Assembly (NCBI GenBank): GCA_964429265.1
Contig: CAYSBK010000045.1
Span: 1 to 14,753 of the forward strand
Reading direction: 5' to 3'
DNA from: CAYSBK01 sp964429265
GTDB lineage: Bacteria > Planctomycetota > Phycisphaerae > Sedimentisphaerales > Anaerobacaceae
Length of the DNA stretch: 14,753 nucleotides
Shown piece by piece: positions 14,620-14,753 of the stretch. Position 1 is the stretch's first letter; every line of letters begins with the position of its first letter. Position numbers and translations under genes: made by a program. The notes under the pieces were generated by a model that saw only the letters and a list, made by a program, of their open reading frames with translations, searched no databases and had not been told where the DNA came from.

Positions 14620-14753
14620 TTACAACACCTCGAAGAGGTTTATGTAGTCGTCCGTCCACAACCGCACCCTGTCCAAATCGCCGGGCGGGACGCTGCACGA
14701 CCTGCGAACCGCCTCTTGATTGAGAAACTTCTCGTTCCTTGTCAACAACACCC
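14620..14753 (-). CDS. C-terminal 43 codons of a gene continuing beyond the window
   Basis: The minus-strand frame ending in TAA at 14622-14620 is open to the window edge and encodes LTRNEKFLNQEAVRRS, then VPPGDLDRVRLWTDDYINLF and EVL at the end. GC at third codon positions is clearly higher than in the competing plus-strand frame over the same bases, which supports this strand. The ending WTDDYxNLF is reminiscent of the C-termini of membrane spermidine-synthase-like proteins, where TDDY/TDDF followed by N is common. This is a tentative resemblance, since the rest of the protein is outside the window. The 286-base gap to the dUTPase gene holds no gene I can support. Confidence 0.6.
   Translation of the reverse strand, partial: VLLTRNEKFLNQEAVRRSCSVPPGDLDRVRLWTDDYINLFEVL

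Noticed and set aside
1..14753. Search for CRISPR repeats, insertion sequences, toxin-antitoxin pairs, defence or phage genes
   Set aside because: No direct-repeat array, transposase, nuclease or phage-like product was visible in any frame.

Overview
The window reads as a GC-rich Gram-negative chromosome segment, most likely from the Planctomycetota and probably a Phycisphaerae/Sedimentisphaerales-type lineage. Lineage is inferred from gene style, not from a marker gene. The pointers are an ECF sigma factor paired with a pseudopilin-like (H-X9-DG type) anti-sigma protein, a GH106-like secreted glycosidase, an OprO/P-type porin, a NapC/NirT-type cytochrome relic and a formylglycine-generating-enzyme relic. 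No rRNA, tRNA, CRISPR array, insertion sequence or prophage gene is recognisable.

Layout, left to right. (1) Bases 1-293, minus strand: the N-terminal part of an ArfB-type ribosome-rescue hydrolase with its GGQ motif, cut by the window edge. (2) Bases 356-2128, plus strand: a strong terminator-like hairpin, a palindromic TATAAT element, then an ECF sigma factor translationally coupled (ATGA overlap) to a one-pass membrane protein. That protein joins an anti-sigma-like cytoplasmic part to a pseudopilin-like outer part. (3) Bases 2238-2731: a damaged membrane-anchored multihaem cytochrome of NapC/NirT type. (4) Bases 3009-4726, plus strand: an unknown four-helix membrane protein overlapping (ATGA) a beta-hydroxyacid dehydrogenase. 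(5) Bases 4835-7637, minus strand: a phosphate-selective-type porin and, about 520 bases further on, MoaA (molybdenum cofactor step 1) with its own promoter. (6) Bases 7747-7985, minus strand: a short frameshifted remnant of a sulfatase-maturation (FGE/SUMF1) domain. (7) Bases 8018-9163, plus strand: an unknown membrane-anchored exported protein, convergent with a 1023-residue GH106-like secreted glycosidase (9235-12306, minus). (8) Bases 12469-14333, plus strand: a promoter, glyA (serine hydroxymethyltransferase) and a dimeric-type dUTPase. (9) Bases 14620-14753, minus strand: the last 43 codons of a gene that continues off the right edge.

Most genes are ordinary metabolism or envelope functions without one shared pathway. 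The functional unit that stands out is the sigma/anti-sigma pair, whose sensor half looks like a type II pseudopilin head. Two gene relics (cytochrome, FGE) and several long non-coding gaps suggest a region undergoing gene loss. I did not find a convincing new defence, mobile or RNA-guided system.
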